This document shows, piece by piece, positions 13,241 to 22,175 of a stretch of 64,000 nt of DNA (its first letter is position 1; every line of letters starts with the position of its first letter). The stretch lies in NCBI GenBank assembly GCA_014904985.1, contig MU128945.1, positions 248,001-312,000 of the forward strand, written 5' to 3'. Origin of the DNA: Hydnum rufescens UP504. Its lineage: Eukaryota > Basidiomycota > Agaricomycetes > Cantharellales > Hydnaceae. The position numbers and the translations under genes were made by a program. The notes under the pieces are model-generated. The model made no database searches. It saw nothing but the letters and a program-made list of their open reading frames with translations, and was not told where the DNA came from.

Positions 13241-14524
13241 ATGCAGTCTGATGGGCTATTTACAATTGTCCCAGTTCCTCCATCCCAGGGCCATCCATCG
13301 ACCAGGAGGTCAGGTTTTCATCATAACCTCTTCCGGCCGCATGTCAAGGCGGCTGATCGCATTTTCTGCTGGACCTCTCCTGCAGTTCTCATGGCCCGGG
13401 CAAGGTTGCTTGAAGCATCTCCTGGCCTTGCCCTTAGTTTAGCTAAGGTTCAGTCAGTCGCAAGTAAGGCTTGGGAGGGGTCAACACAGACAACTTATGG
13501 TGCCGGCCTGGCTCGCTGGGCTGAGTGGTGTGATGATAATGGGATTCCGGAGCAAGACCGGATGCCAATTGAGAAGGTGCACCTGACATGCTTCATTGCA
13601 GATGCAGCTGGGACTATCGGCGTCTCAGGTTTCAAGAATTGGCTCAATGGACTCCGGGCATGGCATCATTTTCATCAGATGCCTTGGTGTGGGGATGATC
13701 CTTACATTCATCTTCTCTTGGAAGGCGCTAAGAAGATGACCCCAAAGGCATCCGTTCATGAGCCAAGGCCCCCGATCACCCTGAGTCACCTCTATGCAAT
13801 TTACGAGCAGATGAATTTCCAGGATACATATGATGCAGCTTGCTGGGCGGTATTATGTGCAGCCTTTTGGGGACTAGCTAGACTTGGCGAGCTCACAGTC
13901 CCATCTAGGGCTGGTTTCATCCAGGGGTGGCATGTCGCGCGGGGCACAGTCATAAACTGGGAGGATGTCCTTGGGGTACAGTCAGTTGCACTGCGGCTCC
14001 CATGGACAAAGACAGCTTGCAATGGAGCAAATCTTATCCTTACCCGCGAAGAGGACTGTTCTTGCCCCTACCGAGCCATTCAGCAGCACTTCCTTACAAA
14101 TTCCAGTCTGCCTGACCAGGCTCATTTCTTTGCATTCCGGACAGCAGCTGGGTGGGAGCCCATGGTGAAACGGGACCTCATGGATCGCTGTCAGCAGATC
14201 TGGTCAGCAGCAGGCATCCGGGACCTCCCCTCAGGCCACAGCTTTCGCATTGGTGGGACCACCCATTTACTCAGCAGGGGGACACACCCACAGGTGGTCC
14301 AGAAACTTGGCCGCTGGAGCTCCGATGCGTTCTTCCTTTATTGGCGCAATACACAGCTTATCATTCCAAGGCACGTTCATGATGCAGGTGTACAGGCACA
14401 TATGGATGCAGAGATGAACAGCTACTTTGGAGAGGTCTCACCCGAGGTGTTGCAGCGCTGGAAGGTGATTCAAAGTGAGAGGCAAAAGCTTAAGCGAGGG
14501 AATGGACCATCTCGGGTCCGGTAG
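13241..14524 (+). CDS. Tyrosine recombinase of retrotransposon copy 1, intact
   Basis: Uninterrupted 427-residue frame from the ATG at 13241 to the TAG before 14525. It would join circular element DNA to the genome by site-specific recombination. An N-terminal SAM-like core-binding part (about residues 60-180, with STQTTYGAGLARWAEWCDDN) precedes the catalytic part. The active-site residues are visible: Arg214 in FWGLARLGEL, a plausible Lys257 in PWTKTACNG, His333 and Arg336 in SGHSFRIGGTTH, Trp359 in KLGRWSSDAFF and the nucleophile Tyr367 in FLYWRN. It differs from the copy 2 protein at only five residues (40, 172, 179, 289, 349), none catalytic. No intron is needed. It lies after the RNase H region, the usual last ORF in this order of elements. 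Confidence 0.92.
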   Translation: MQSDGLFTIVPVPPSQGHPSTRRSGFHHNLFRPHVKAADRIFCWTSPAVLMARARLLEASPGLALSLAKVQSVASKAWEGSTQTTYGAGLARWAEWCDDNGIPEQDRMPIEKVHLTCFIADAAGTIGVSGFKNWLNGLRAWHHFHQMPWCGDDPYIHLLLEGAKKMTPKASVHEPRPPITLSHLYAIYEQMNFQDTYDAACWAVLCAAFWGLARLGELTVPSRAGFIQGWHVARGTVINWEDVLGVQSVALRLPWTKTACNGANLILTREEDCSCPYRAIQQHFLTNSSLPDQAHFFAFRTAAGWEPMVKRDLMDRCQQIWSAAGIRDLPSGHSFRIGGTTHLLSRGTHPQVVQKLGRWSSDAFFLYWRNTQLIIPRHVHDAGVQAHMDAEMNSYFGEVSPEVLQRWKVIQSERQKLKRGNGPSRVR

Positions 14525-14631
14525 CTGGAGTACGTAGATTAATTCAGAAGTTCAGCCGTCAGCGGGGTGTGGGGATAGTCAGTCATGGCTGGGCCCGATG
14601 CGCCTATGGTTTGGGCCTCCGGCTGGATGGG

Positions 14632-14758
14632 CGCATAGTCGGTCGGCCTCCAGTCTCACGCACCGAGTTTTGCCTGATGGCAAAACCCCACACACACCTG
14701 CCAGGTGCAACTTTCTCATTTGGCTTGAGGCCAAACAACACGTGCATGAGTTCACTAG
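14632..14758 (+). repeat. Split direct repeat B1 of copy 1
   Basis: About 127 bp from CGCATAGTCGGTCGG to GTTCACTAG, recurring at 20072-20196 and 20404-20531. It contains two short hairpins: GTTTTGCC/GGCAAAAC around TGAT, and TTTGGC/GCCAAA. Confidence 0.88.
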
Positions 14759-14808
14759 CTCCAAGTTGTAGTCCGAGGCACGAGGACTACGTACACAGGC
14801 TAGTGAAC
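14750..14808. promoter_or_regulatory. Candidate tyrosine-recombinase crossover site at the B/A junction
   Basis: GTTCACTAG (14750-14758) and its exact reverse complement CTAGTGAAC (14800-14808) face each other across the junction. A second inner pair GTAGTCC (14768-14774) / GGACTAC (14784-14790) lies between them. Tyrosine recombinases bind inverted arms, so the symmetry fits a recombination site. The same arrangement recurs at about 20188-20246. The function is inferred. Confidence 0.45.
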
Positions 14809-14898
14809 GAAGGAGTGGCATTTGCCGAAAGTCTCGCGCTTACCTTTTCTGGTTGAGTGTGCGCACAAGACCATTGCAGCAACACCGCTCAGCCTCTC
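14759..14898 (+). repeat. Split direct repeat A shared by both copies
   Basis: Same 140 bp as A1. It differs from A1 at six positions, all of them CpG changed to TpG or CpA (for example GAGCGGCG to GAGTGGCA). Confidence 0.9.
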
Positions 14899-14939
14899 AT
14901 TCCTTGTTTCATTCCATCTTAGTCAGTTTCTTTTCTGCG

Positions 14940-16380
14940 ATGCTTCCACCAGAGCTATCGACAAGTGGCCCAGCCTCACGAGTCCCGCAGCCAGGAGTAG
15001 TCACCGATGTGCCGACAGTAATTCCCCCAGAATCCCAGGGTTGGCAGCACCCGGGGGGCAAGGTTCCTCAGCCGGGGGGGGTGGCACTTCCTCCAAGGCG
15101 TCTGTTACGCTTAAGGATAGTCTGTCAGAATTGGAGAAGGTGGCGGTCTTGCTTCGTACATTGCAGGCGGAATGCGATCAATTTGTGCTGGAGCGTCAGC
15201 GCCTGGTGGAGCAGCATGAAGCAGAACTCCGTTCAGTCAAATCCAAGGTGAAGTCCTCAGCAACCCAGAAGAGTGCGAGCCTTCCCTTATCAAGTCCTAT
15301 CCCACCTCTAACATCCCCAACCCTTCCTGGGCGATCTGGACAATCTGGGAGTGGGGCAGTTGGGCCCCGGCCGAGGTCAATCCTTTGGTTCTTCCATTGG
15401 AGGCGGTGGCTGCAGTCACGCAGCCTTGTCTCACAGTGCATGACCCTGCTGTTGAGAAGGTTATTGCCTGCTCGTCGGCAGCGTCTCTTGGGCAGAATGC
15501 AACACCAGACCGAAGGCAGACAAGACCTTTGCCTTTGAACCATCGCTCTTCATGGATCCGGTAGATCTTCAGCGCTTCGATGTTTTGCCATCGATTGTGG
15601 TCCGGATGATTGACAGGGGCTACTTTGTTCCTTTGTCAGCTATGACGGCGGAGATATGTGCAAGGTACAAGCAGGATTCATCAATTATTCCATCGATCCG
15701 CAAGCTCATTAGTCAGGAAGATACATCGAAGGAGGCAGAGTTTGTGGATGCGGACAAGCTTGCGGCGAGTGACCTCATGATTGATAAGAGTCATTGGCTC
15801 CAAGGCTATGAGCGTCTCCTGCAGGCCATGAAAACACAGTACCATCCTGGATGTTATTGCTTCAGTTCAACATCTTAGGGATTACCTTGTCGCTCATCGG
15901 TTCTTCAACCTGCAGTTCTCAGTTATCGCACGTTGCGATCTTTCCCTGCGGAAGAAGTTCTTCAGCACTATGGTCGACTTCAGGCTCTATGACATCGAGA
16001 CAGCCTTGGTCGAGGCCAGAGAGGCTCAAGTGGATGCAGATAATGCAAAGCTAATTGAAGATCGTGTTCGGACACTGCGGACCCAGCATGCAGCATCATA
16101 TCTGGGCAATCGCTTCGATCCAATAATGATTGATCATCGCCATCGCACTTCTGGTTATGGGGCTAGTCTCACTCCACAACAAGGGGGCCCAGTGCTCCTT
16201 GATCCAGTATCTCCCTCGAAGTGAGGTAATCGGGGTCCCTTTCGGGGGGACAGCGCTCGGGGCACCTTCACCGGGCGCTGTTTTCTCTGTGGAAGGAAGG
16301 AGCATCGTGCCCCAGATTGCACAGCTTCCAGCAGGGAAGGCAGACAGCCCCTCTATGCGCAGTGGGCTGGTAACAGAGCT
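14940..16380 (+). pseudogene. Gag-like gene of copy 2, frameshifted
   Basis: Structural protein expected to package the element RNA. The start is MLPPELSTSGPASRV, and the frame shifts near 15,030 relative to copy 1 (CCCCCAGAATCC against CCCCCGAGAATCC). The coiled-coil segment (LSELEKVAVLLRTLQAECDQF) is in the frame of 14822-15538. A conserved core follows near 15,552 (MDPVDLQRFDVLPSIVVRMI, HWLQGYERLLQAM) and near 15,970 (MVDFRLYDIETALVEAREAQ). A CCHC zinc knuckle, C-X2-C-X4-H-X4-C (CFLCGRKEHRAPDC), is encoded at 16279-16320. A stop at 16222 separates the core from the knuckle in the same frame. The knuckle is direct evidence for a nucleic-acid-binding Gag tail. Confidence 0.75.
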
Positions 16381-16422
16381 GTCAGGGCCAGTGATGGAAA
16401 GATCTTCTGTCTATCCTTTGGC

Positions 16423-18624
16423 GTGGCCGGACCTGCTCTTCATCCTGCTCTGCTCTCCATGAGTGCTCAATCTGCGGATCCCCTGGCCATGGAAACTTCG
16501 CACCATCTTGCCAAGGAGCTCCATAAGGTCCTCACCCCTTTCAATGCCCAGGCATTCGAGCAGACCTTACGTAAATATGGCATTCTTGATCAGTTCCCCA
16601 AGTTAATTCAACAGCTTCGCGAAGGTTTCTCAATCTTTCATCATACCCCTTCTTTATTATCTACTTTCACTCCTCTTAATCGTCCATCGGCCTTTGAACA
16701 TGCAGATTTCATTAATAATTATTTTGCGGGGGAGGCACGCTTAGGAAGGATCACAGGCCCTTTCTCTGAGGACCAGGTCCATATGATTTTTGCACAGCTG
16801 GGTGGCCACTTTCATTCAGCCCTGATTGGTGTGGTCCTGAAACCTCGCAAACCAGGCCAGGCAGGGGACCAGTGGCGCATGGTGGTGGATCTATCTGCAA
16901 AGGACGCATTTGGCCTTTCAGTCAACGACTTGATAGATGCTGATGATTTCTGCACTCGCTGGGACGGTGCACAGCAGATGAGCGATTATGTATGTGTCCT
17001 CGGTTTCTTTTCACTCTGTTCCCTGTTTGTTCTTGTTGTTCCCCCATGGGGAGCCTCCACTATTGTGGCCGTGATCGGTGTGCCATTGCCACCTCTGTGG
17101 CATGTCTGCCAGTGCAGCTCAGTGATGTCTCGTGGCTATTGCCTTGTCATACAGCCTGCATTGAGGCATTCCTCTGTGGCATGTCTTTGTACCTCTCTCA
17201 TTGGTGTCGATCCATTTCCACCTTTTGGCTATGCCATATATGCCTCGGGTTTCAGATTTTGGCCCCATGCTGACATTTCAGCCTAGATGCACGTTGTCCT
17301 TTGGGCACCTGGGCAGCAGGGGGCGATATCAACGCAGCGTATCAGCAGTGTGCCCTTCATTTTTCCTCGAAGCCATTCATGGTCTGGTGGGACCTTCAGG
17401 GAGGTTTTTGGGTTAACCATGCAGTTATGTTCGGGGTGACTTCAGGGGCCGGAATCTGTGGTGCAGCCCTTGAGCCAGTTCGTGCTATCCTGGAAGCAGC
17501 TGGCATGGGCCCGATAGGCCGTTGGGTCGATGATTTCATTCTGTTTGCTGAACCAGTGGTGGGAGATGCTGCCCCGCAGCGGCATCATCCTTTGCATACA
17601 ACCCATTTTCTATGTTCACAGACAAGGTCTCGTGCACAGCGACATTAGAGGAAGGGCATGCAGTCATCCCGGTCGAGGTTCTTCAAATCTCATCTCAGCC
17701 CCCGGATGGCCAGTATGTCCAGTCCTGGACGTATCCGTATAATCTGGATGATGTCCGTGGGCTCACCGCTGAGTTGGGAGTGCCCTGGGCAGCTTCAAAG
17801 TGGTTGCCTTTTGCCTTCACGACAGTTTATGTCGGGTTCCTCTGGGACCTATGGAATCGACGAGTCTCATTGCCAGAAGATAAGCGGTTGAAGTATTGGA
17901 CTCGCGTGCATGATATGCTCGAACTCGCAAGGTCATCAGCTCCACAGGTTCCACTTCCTCCCTTGCAGAAGGTGCATGGCTCCTTGGTCCACATCTGTTT
18001 TGTGCATCAGGCTGGCAGGTCACAGCTCGGGGCGCTCCAGCGATGTATTGCCTCCTTTAAGTCATCTCACGCTCAAAGGGTTCTTCCAGCATCTGTCATG
18101 GTAGATCTGGACTGGTGGGAAGCTCAGTTGGTTTCCCCTGGGATCTTTCGCGCACTTGTAGATCAGGGCCCACCCATCGAGCTTGGCATATCAGTGGATG
18201 CCTCGACAGACTTTGGAGTTGGCCTGCGGGTTCATAATTCTTATAAGGCATGGGCATTGCATCCAAGGGTAGTTGGAATCGAAGGGCGCGATATTGGTTG
18301 GCTTGAGAGTCTGGCTATCGAGTTTGCTATTCGGTATCTGGATGCCGAGGGGTTAGAGATTCGAATGTGCGTGTATTGGCAGATAATCGGGGATCAATTG
18401 GTGCCTATCTTCAGGGTCGGGGGCGTAACCGCTGGTCCAATGAGGCAATCCGAAGATCATTCCCAATTACCGCAGAGAAGAATTTCGAGATTGTCCCAGT
18501 ATATGTAAAATCAGCAGATAACCCAGCTGATGTGGTTTCCCGTGGCCTTTTTGGTGGGTTGTCTTGCAGTCTGGTCCTGTTTGATATACCTCTTGAGCTT
18601 CAGCAATATTTGTTTGAGGTCTAA
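16423..18624 (+). pseudogene. Reverse transcriptase / RNase H of copy 2, interrupted
   Basis: Polymerase region. The RT N-terminal part is open (FNAQAFEQTLRKYGI, RLGRITGPFSEDQVHMIFAQ, WRMVVDLSAKDAFGLSVNDL). After MSDY the frame runs into about 290 bases of non-RT sequence and resumes near 17,300 with palm motif A (GGDINAAYQQCALHF) and the active-site box RWVDDFILF. An intron between a GT near 16,988 and an AG near 17,280 would remove the non-RT part, though the phase does not fit as written. RNase H follows with its Asp and Glu residues in ISVDAST and WLESLAIEFAIRYL, a frameshift near 18,360, then LADNRGS and KSADNPADVVSRG. The same base context at that frameshift is present in copy 1. There is no integrase and no protease motif, as expected for the order. 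Confidence 0.8.
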
Positions 18625-18680
18625 TTCAATGTTCTGTTCCTTCAGAGAGGGGTTCCCCCCTCAGCCAGACTATCATAGTA

Positions 18681-19964
18681 ATGCAGTCTGATGGGCTATT
18701 TACAATTGTCCCAGTTCCTCCATCCCAGGGCCATCCATCGACCAGGAGGTCAGGTTTTCATCATAACCTCTTCCGGCCGCATGTCAAGGCGGCTGATTGC
18801 ATTTTCTGCTGGACCTCTCCTGCAGTTCTCATGGCCCGGGCAAGGTTGCTTGAAGCATCTCCTGGCCTTGCCCTTAGTTTAGCTAAGGTTCAGTCAGTCG
18901 CAAGTAAGGCTTGGGAGGGGTCAACACAGACAACTTATGGTGCCGGCCTGGCTCGCTGGGCTGAGTGGTGTGATGATAATGGGATTCCGGAGCAAGACCG
19001 GATGCCAATTGAGAAGGTGCACCTGACATGCTTCATTGCAGATGCAGCTGGGACTATTGGCGTCTCAGGTTTCAAGAATTGGCTCAATGGACTCCGGGCA
19101 TGGCATCATTTTCATCAGATGCCTTGGTGTGGGGATGATCCTTACATTCATCTTCTCTTGGAAGGTGCTAAGAAGATGACCCCAAAGGCATCCTTTCATG
19201 AGCCAAGGCCCCCGGTCACCCTGAGTCACCTCTATGCAATTTACGAGCAGATGAATTTCCAGGATACATATGATGCAGCTTGCTGGGCGGTATTATGTGC
19301 AGCCTTTTGGGGACTAGCTAGACTTGGCGAGCTCACAGTCCCATCTAGGGCTGGTTTCATCCAGGGGTGGCATGTCGCGCGGGGCACAGTCATAAACTGG
19401 GAGGATGTCCTTGGGGTACAGTCAGTTGCACTGCGGCTCCCATGGACAAAGACAGCTTGCAATGGAGCAAATCTTATCCTTACCCGCGAAGAGGACTGTT
19501 CTTGCCCCTACCGAGCCATTCAGCAGCACTTCCTTACAAATTCCGGTCTGCCTGACCAGGCTCATTTCTTTGCATTCCGGACAGCAGCTGGGTGGGAGCC
19601 CATGGTGAAACGGGACCTCATGGATCGCTGTCAGCAGATCTGGTCAGCAGCAGGCATCCGGGACCTCCCCTCAGGCCACAGCTTTCGCATTGGTGGGACC
19701 ACCCATTTACTCAGCAGGGGGACAGACCCACAGGTGGTCCAGAAACTTGGCCGCTGGAGCTCCGATGCGTTCTTCCTTTATTGGCGCAATACACAGCTTA
19801 TCATTCCAAGGCACGTTCATGATGCAGGTGTACAGGCACATATGGATGCAGAGATGAACAGCTACTTTGGAGAGGTCTCACCCGAGGTGTTGCAGCGCTG
19901 GAAGGTGATTCAAAGTGAGAGGCAAAAGCTTAAGCGAGGGAATGGACCATCTCGGGTCCGGTAG
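18681..19964 (+). CDS. Tyrosine recombinase of retrotransposon copy 2, intact
   Basis: 427-residue frame nearly identical to the recombinase at 13241. All catalytic residues (Arg214, Lys257, His333, Arg336, Trp359, Tyr367) are kept. Residue differences from copy 1 are Cys40, Phe172, Val179, Gly289 and Asp349. At least the Arg40-to-Cys change comes from a CpG transition. About 57 bases separate it from the end of the RNase H region, and it lies in a different frame from the last RNase H segment. Being open while gag and pol are broken, it could act on other copies if transcribed. Confidence 0.92.
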   Translation: MQSDGLFTIVPVPPSQGHPSTRRSGFHHNLFRPHVKAADCIFCWTSPAVLMARARLLEASPGLALSLAKVQSVASKAWEGSTQTTYGAGLARWAEWCDDNGIPEQDRMPIEKVHLTCFIADAAGTIGVSGFKNWLNGLRAWHHFHQMPWCGDDPYIHLLLEGAKKMTPKASFHEPRPPVTLSHLYAIYEQMNFQDTYDAACWAVLCAAFWGLARLGELTVPSRAGFIQGWHVARGTVINWEDVLGVQSVALRLPWTKTACNGANLILTREEDCSCPYRAIQQHFLTNSGLPDQAHFFAFRTAAGWEPMVKRDLMDRCQQIWSAAGIRDLPSGHSFRIGGTTHLLSRGTDPQVVQKLGRWSSDAFFLYWRNTQLIIPRHVHDAGVQAHMDAEMNSYFGEVSPEVLQRWKVIQSERQKLKRGNGPSRVR

Positions 19965-20071
19965 CTGGAGTACGTAGATTAATTCAGAAGTTCAGCCGTC
20001 AGCGGGGTGTGGGGATAGTCAGTCATGGCTGGGCCCGATGCGCCTATGGTTTGGGCCTCCGGCTGGATGGG

Positions 20072-20196
20072 CGCATAGTCGGTCGGCCTCCAGTCTCACG
20101 CACCGAGTTTGCCTGATGGCAAAACCCCACACACACCTGCCGGTGCAACTTTCTCATTTGGCTTGAGGCCAAACAACACGTGCATGAGTTCACTAG
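20072..20196 (+). repeat. Split direct repeat B1' of copy 2
   Basis: Third-party match to 14632-14758 with a one-base deletion in the first hairpin (GTTTGCC instead of GTTTTGCC). It abuts repeat A2. Confidence 0.88.
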
Positions 20197-20336
20197 CTCC
20201 AAGTTGTAGTCCGAGGCACGAGGACTACGTACACAGGCTAGTGAACGAAGGAGCGGCGTTTGCCGAAAGTCTCGCGCTTACCTTTTCTGGTTGAGTGTGC
20301 GCGCGAGACCATTGCAGCAACGCCGCTCAGCCTCTC
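20197..20336 (+). repeat. Split direct repeat A2
   Basis: 140 bp identical to A1 (9043) except one CpG/CpA position. It is followed by a 67-bp C-rich spacer that has no counterpart elsewhere in the element. Confidence 0.9.
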
Positions 20337-20403
20337 CGCACCCCACCCACCCTTGCATCTGGCTTAGTCGTGAGATCCACCCCCGCCCGGAGCCCTCCCG
20401 CCC

Positions 20404-20531
20404 CGCATAGTCGGTCCGGCCTCCAGTCTCACGCACCGAGTTTCGCCTGACGGCGAAACCCCACACACACCTGCCAGGTGCAACTTTCTCATTTGGCTTG
20501 AGGCCAAACAACACGCGCATGAGTTCACTAG
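20404..20531 (+). repeat. Split direct repeat B2 (right terminus)
   Basis: 128 bp matching B1, ending GTTCACTAG. Its first hairpin reads GTTTCGCC/GGCGAAAC, so both members of one stem pair differ from B1 (C-G here, T-A there). Confidence 0.88.
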
Positions 20532-22175
20532 CCGGCTACTCGTGCCGGTCACAAGCAGTCACGAGGTAGGACCCCGGAACGCAGCTCACATGCTCAACTC
20601 AATTCATGGGCAACAAAATCAAACTTCCCTATCAATATGAGTATCGCTGTATTGGAACTCCAGAAATACAGGAACTTGGTTATATCATCTGTTCCACAAT
20701 ATTAGATCTCATTCGGCGGACCTTTGGTGGAAAGAGCCTGACCATCTATGGGGCTGACGGAGCACAGCCCGCTCTTCCGCCCCTTTTGTTCGATCATCTC
20801 ACCAAAGGGAGGTTGAGGGACTCATGGTACACTCTCCCGGGATCAGTACCAGAGCTAGTATGGGGCGGCCTAGCAGGACTCGGGGAACTCGACTCACTCA
20901 GCTTAGATGCAGTCAACACTTCCGATCGAGTACTGCATTCCGCGGTGTATGATGATCTGACGGCAGATTAACTGCGATCATCATGATCTATCGTGTATAT
21001 ATACATTGGACAGTATCGAACTGCTTGCAATGGCATGGCTTGATACCCGGACCGTCGTTGAGGTGCTTACCTGAGCCTGGGGGTGTACTCATCATGGACT
21101 GCATTGGTGGGGACAACCGCACAAGGTAGATGTTTCAAGCGAAGGACGAATGTGATGAATGGTTGTGGAGGGCAATTCAGGAGTGCAAGTGGGACAGGAT
21201 TACGGGTGCGAGACTAAGGATTGTGATTGGGATGGATAGGGGTCATATCATAGGAAGGGAGACGTGTGGAGCGGTATCATTCGGGGTAGGTAGGTGGGGA
21301 TTTAGAGCAGATGTGAGGGGCTGCACTTACCGTGCTGATAATAGGAGAGTTGAAGCGGGAAAGCGGGCACAATGTGAGCGTCGTCGGGCCATTCACCCCG
21401 AGTCGCAGAAACTTTCGCGTGGGCAGTTACAGGGGCGAATCAAGAGCCAAGATAGGGAGAAGAGCGAGCCAGTTTCCTATACGACGCCCAGTGCGGAAGT
21501 CCGAGGTATCAAGCGTGCTAGCCGACCCCTTGCTCTTCTCCCGCTCCTCGGCCATACTCACGAGGTGTGGGAGATTGCGCGGTACTTTTGAGTCGGGGCC
21601 AAAAGGGCGCCATTCGAGCTTGCATGCGAGCCTGTGGGAAATAGTGGCCGTTTGCGGTCAGTGTGCGGTTATTGGGGACCGAACAGACGAAGAAAGAAAA
21701 GGGTGCTCAGGTTGCAAATTATGAAAGGGGTCATCCAGCACAATATGACCTCTCCGTCAGCGGTTCCATTGGAATGGGACGCTGAAGACGGGGAGGAAGC
21801 ACTGTACGTAGTTGTTGATCATCACCGCACCCATCGGGGTGAGATCAAGACATATCAAGACAAGATGTACTGACCAAATGGGTCAGAGCAGCTGATCAAA
21901 CCAGGGCGTGAGTCGCAGCCAAAAAACGCCAAAAAAGGCAGGAGATAGCTAAGAAAGAGGCCTGGCGACGGACACGTCAACCTTGACAGCCAACGCCCCA
22001 GGACCCACTGGCCAAGACTCCAATGAGGAGGGAGGAGTAAAAGCTCAGCTGACTAGAAACGCATACACTGATCTTTATACTCCATTATCACATGTCAGCA
22101 GCAAGCCTATACCCCACTCTCCTTATTCCCCCCATCTCTCCAATCCGTCTATCTACCCTGCACTTGCAATAACCC
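20532..22175. other. Stretch without a supported gene
   Basis: A 121-residue open frame (ATG 20606, stop 20971) shows no motif I recognise. A C-X2-C-X13-C-X2-C pattern is encoded at about 21,650-21,722 (VCGQCAVIGDR ... CSGCKL) and ends at once in a stop. It could be a relic of a MYND-type zinc finger. The last 200 bases are the hydrolase promoter region. Confidence 0.4.

Larger units (their letters stand above)
9043..14758 (+). mobile_element. DIRS-order (Ngaro-like) tyrosine-recombinase retrotransposon, copy 1
   Basis: The unit runs from repeat A1 through gag, RT/RNase H and tyrosine-recombinase sequences to repeat B1. Ngaro elements have no LTRs and no integrase; they use split direct repeats (A1 ... 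B1-A2-B2) and a tyrosine recombinase, as seen here. Copy 1 joins copy 2 directly at 14758/14759, where the A repeat works as the right repeat of copy 1 and the left repeat of copy 2. About 9,730-13,170 differs from copy 2 by very many small insertions and deletions and by a few GC-rich unrelated stretches. The flanks on both sides are almost identical to copy 2. Confidence 0.85.
14759..20531 (+). mobile_element. DIRS-order (Ngaro-like) tyrosine-recombinase retrotransposon, copy 2
   Basis: Better-preserved tandem copy: A (14759) - gag - RT/RNase H - tyrosine recombinase - B1' (20072) - A2 (20197) - 67-bp spacer - B2 (20404). This is the full Ngaro-type terminal arrangement. Frameshifts interrupt gag and pol, so as written it needs proteins supplied from elsewhere. 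The right flank begins CCGGCTACTCG. I see no target-site duplication, which is expected for recombinase-mediated insertion. Confidence 0.88.

Noticed and set aside
9043..20531. LTR retrotransposon or Crypton DNA transposon as identity of the tandem elements
   Set aside because: There are no LTRs and no integrase. The presence of RT and RNase H excludes a Crypton, although the recombinase alone would fit one.
20606..20971. 121-residue open frame right of the retrotransposon
   Set aside because: It starts with ATG and is uninterrupted, but shows no motif, no introns and no homologue that I know. Kept only as part of the empty stretch.
21650..21722. C-X2-C-X13-C-X2-C pattern resembling a MYND finger
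   Set aside because: The frame stops right after the second pair and the remaining MYND ligands are not found in any frame.
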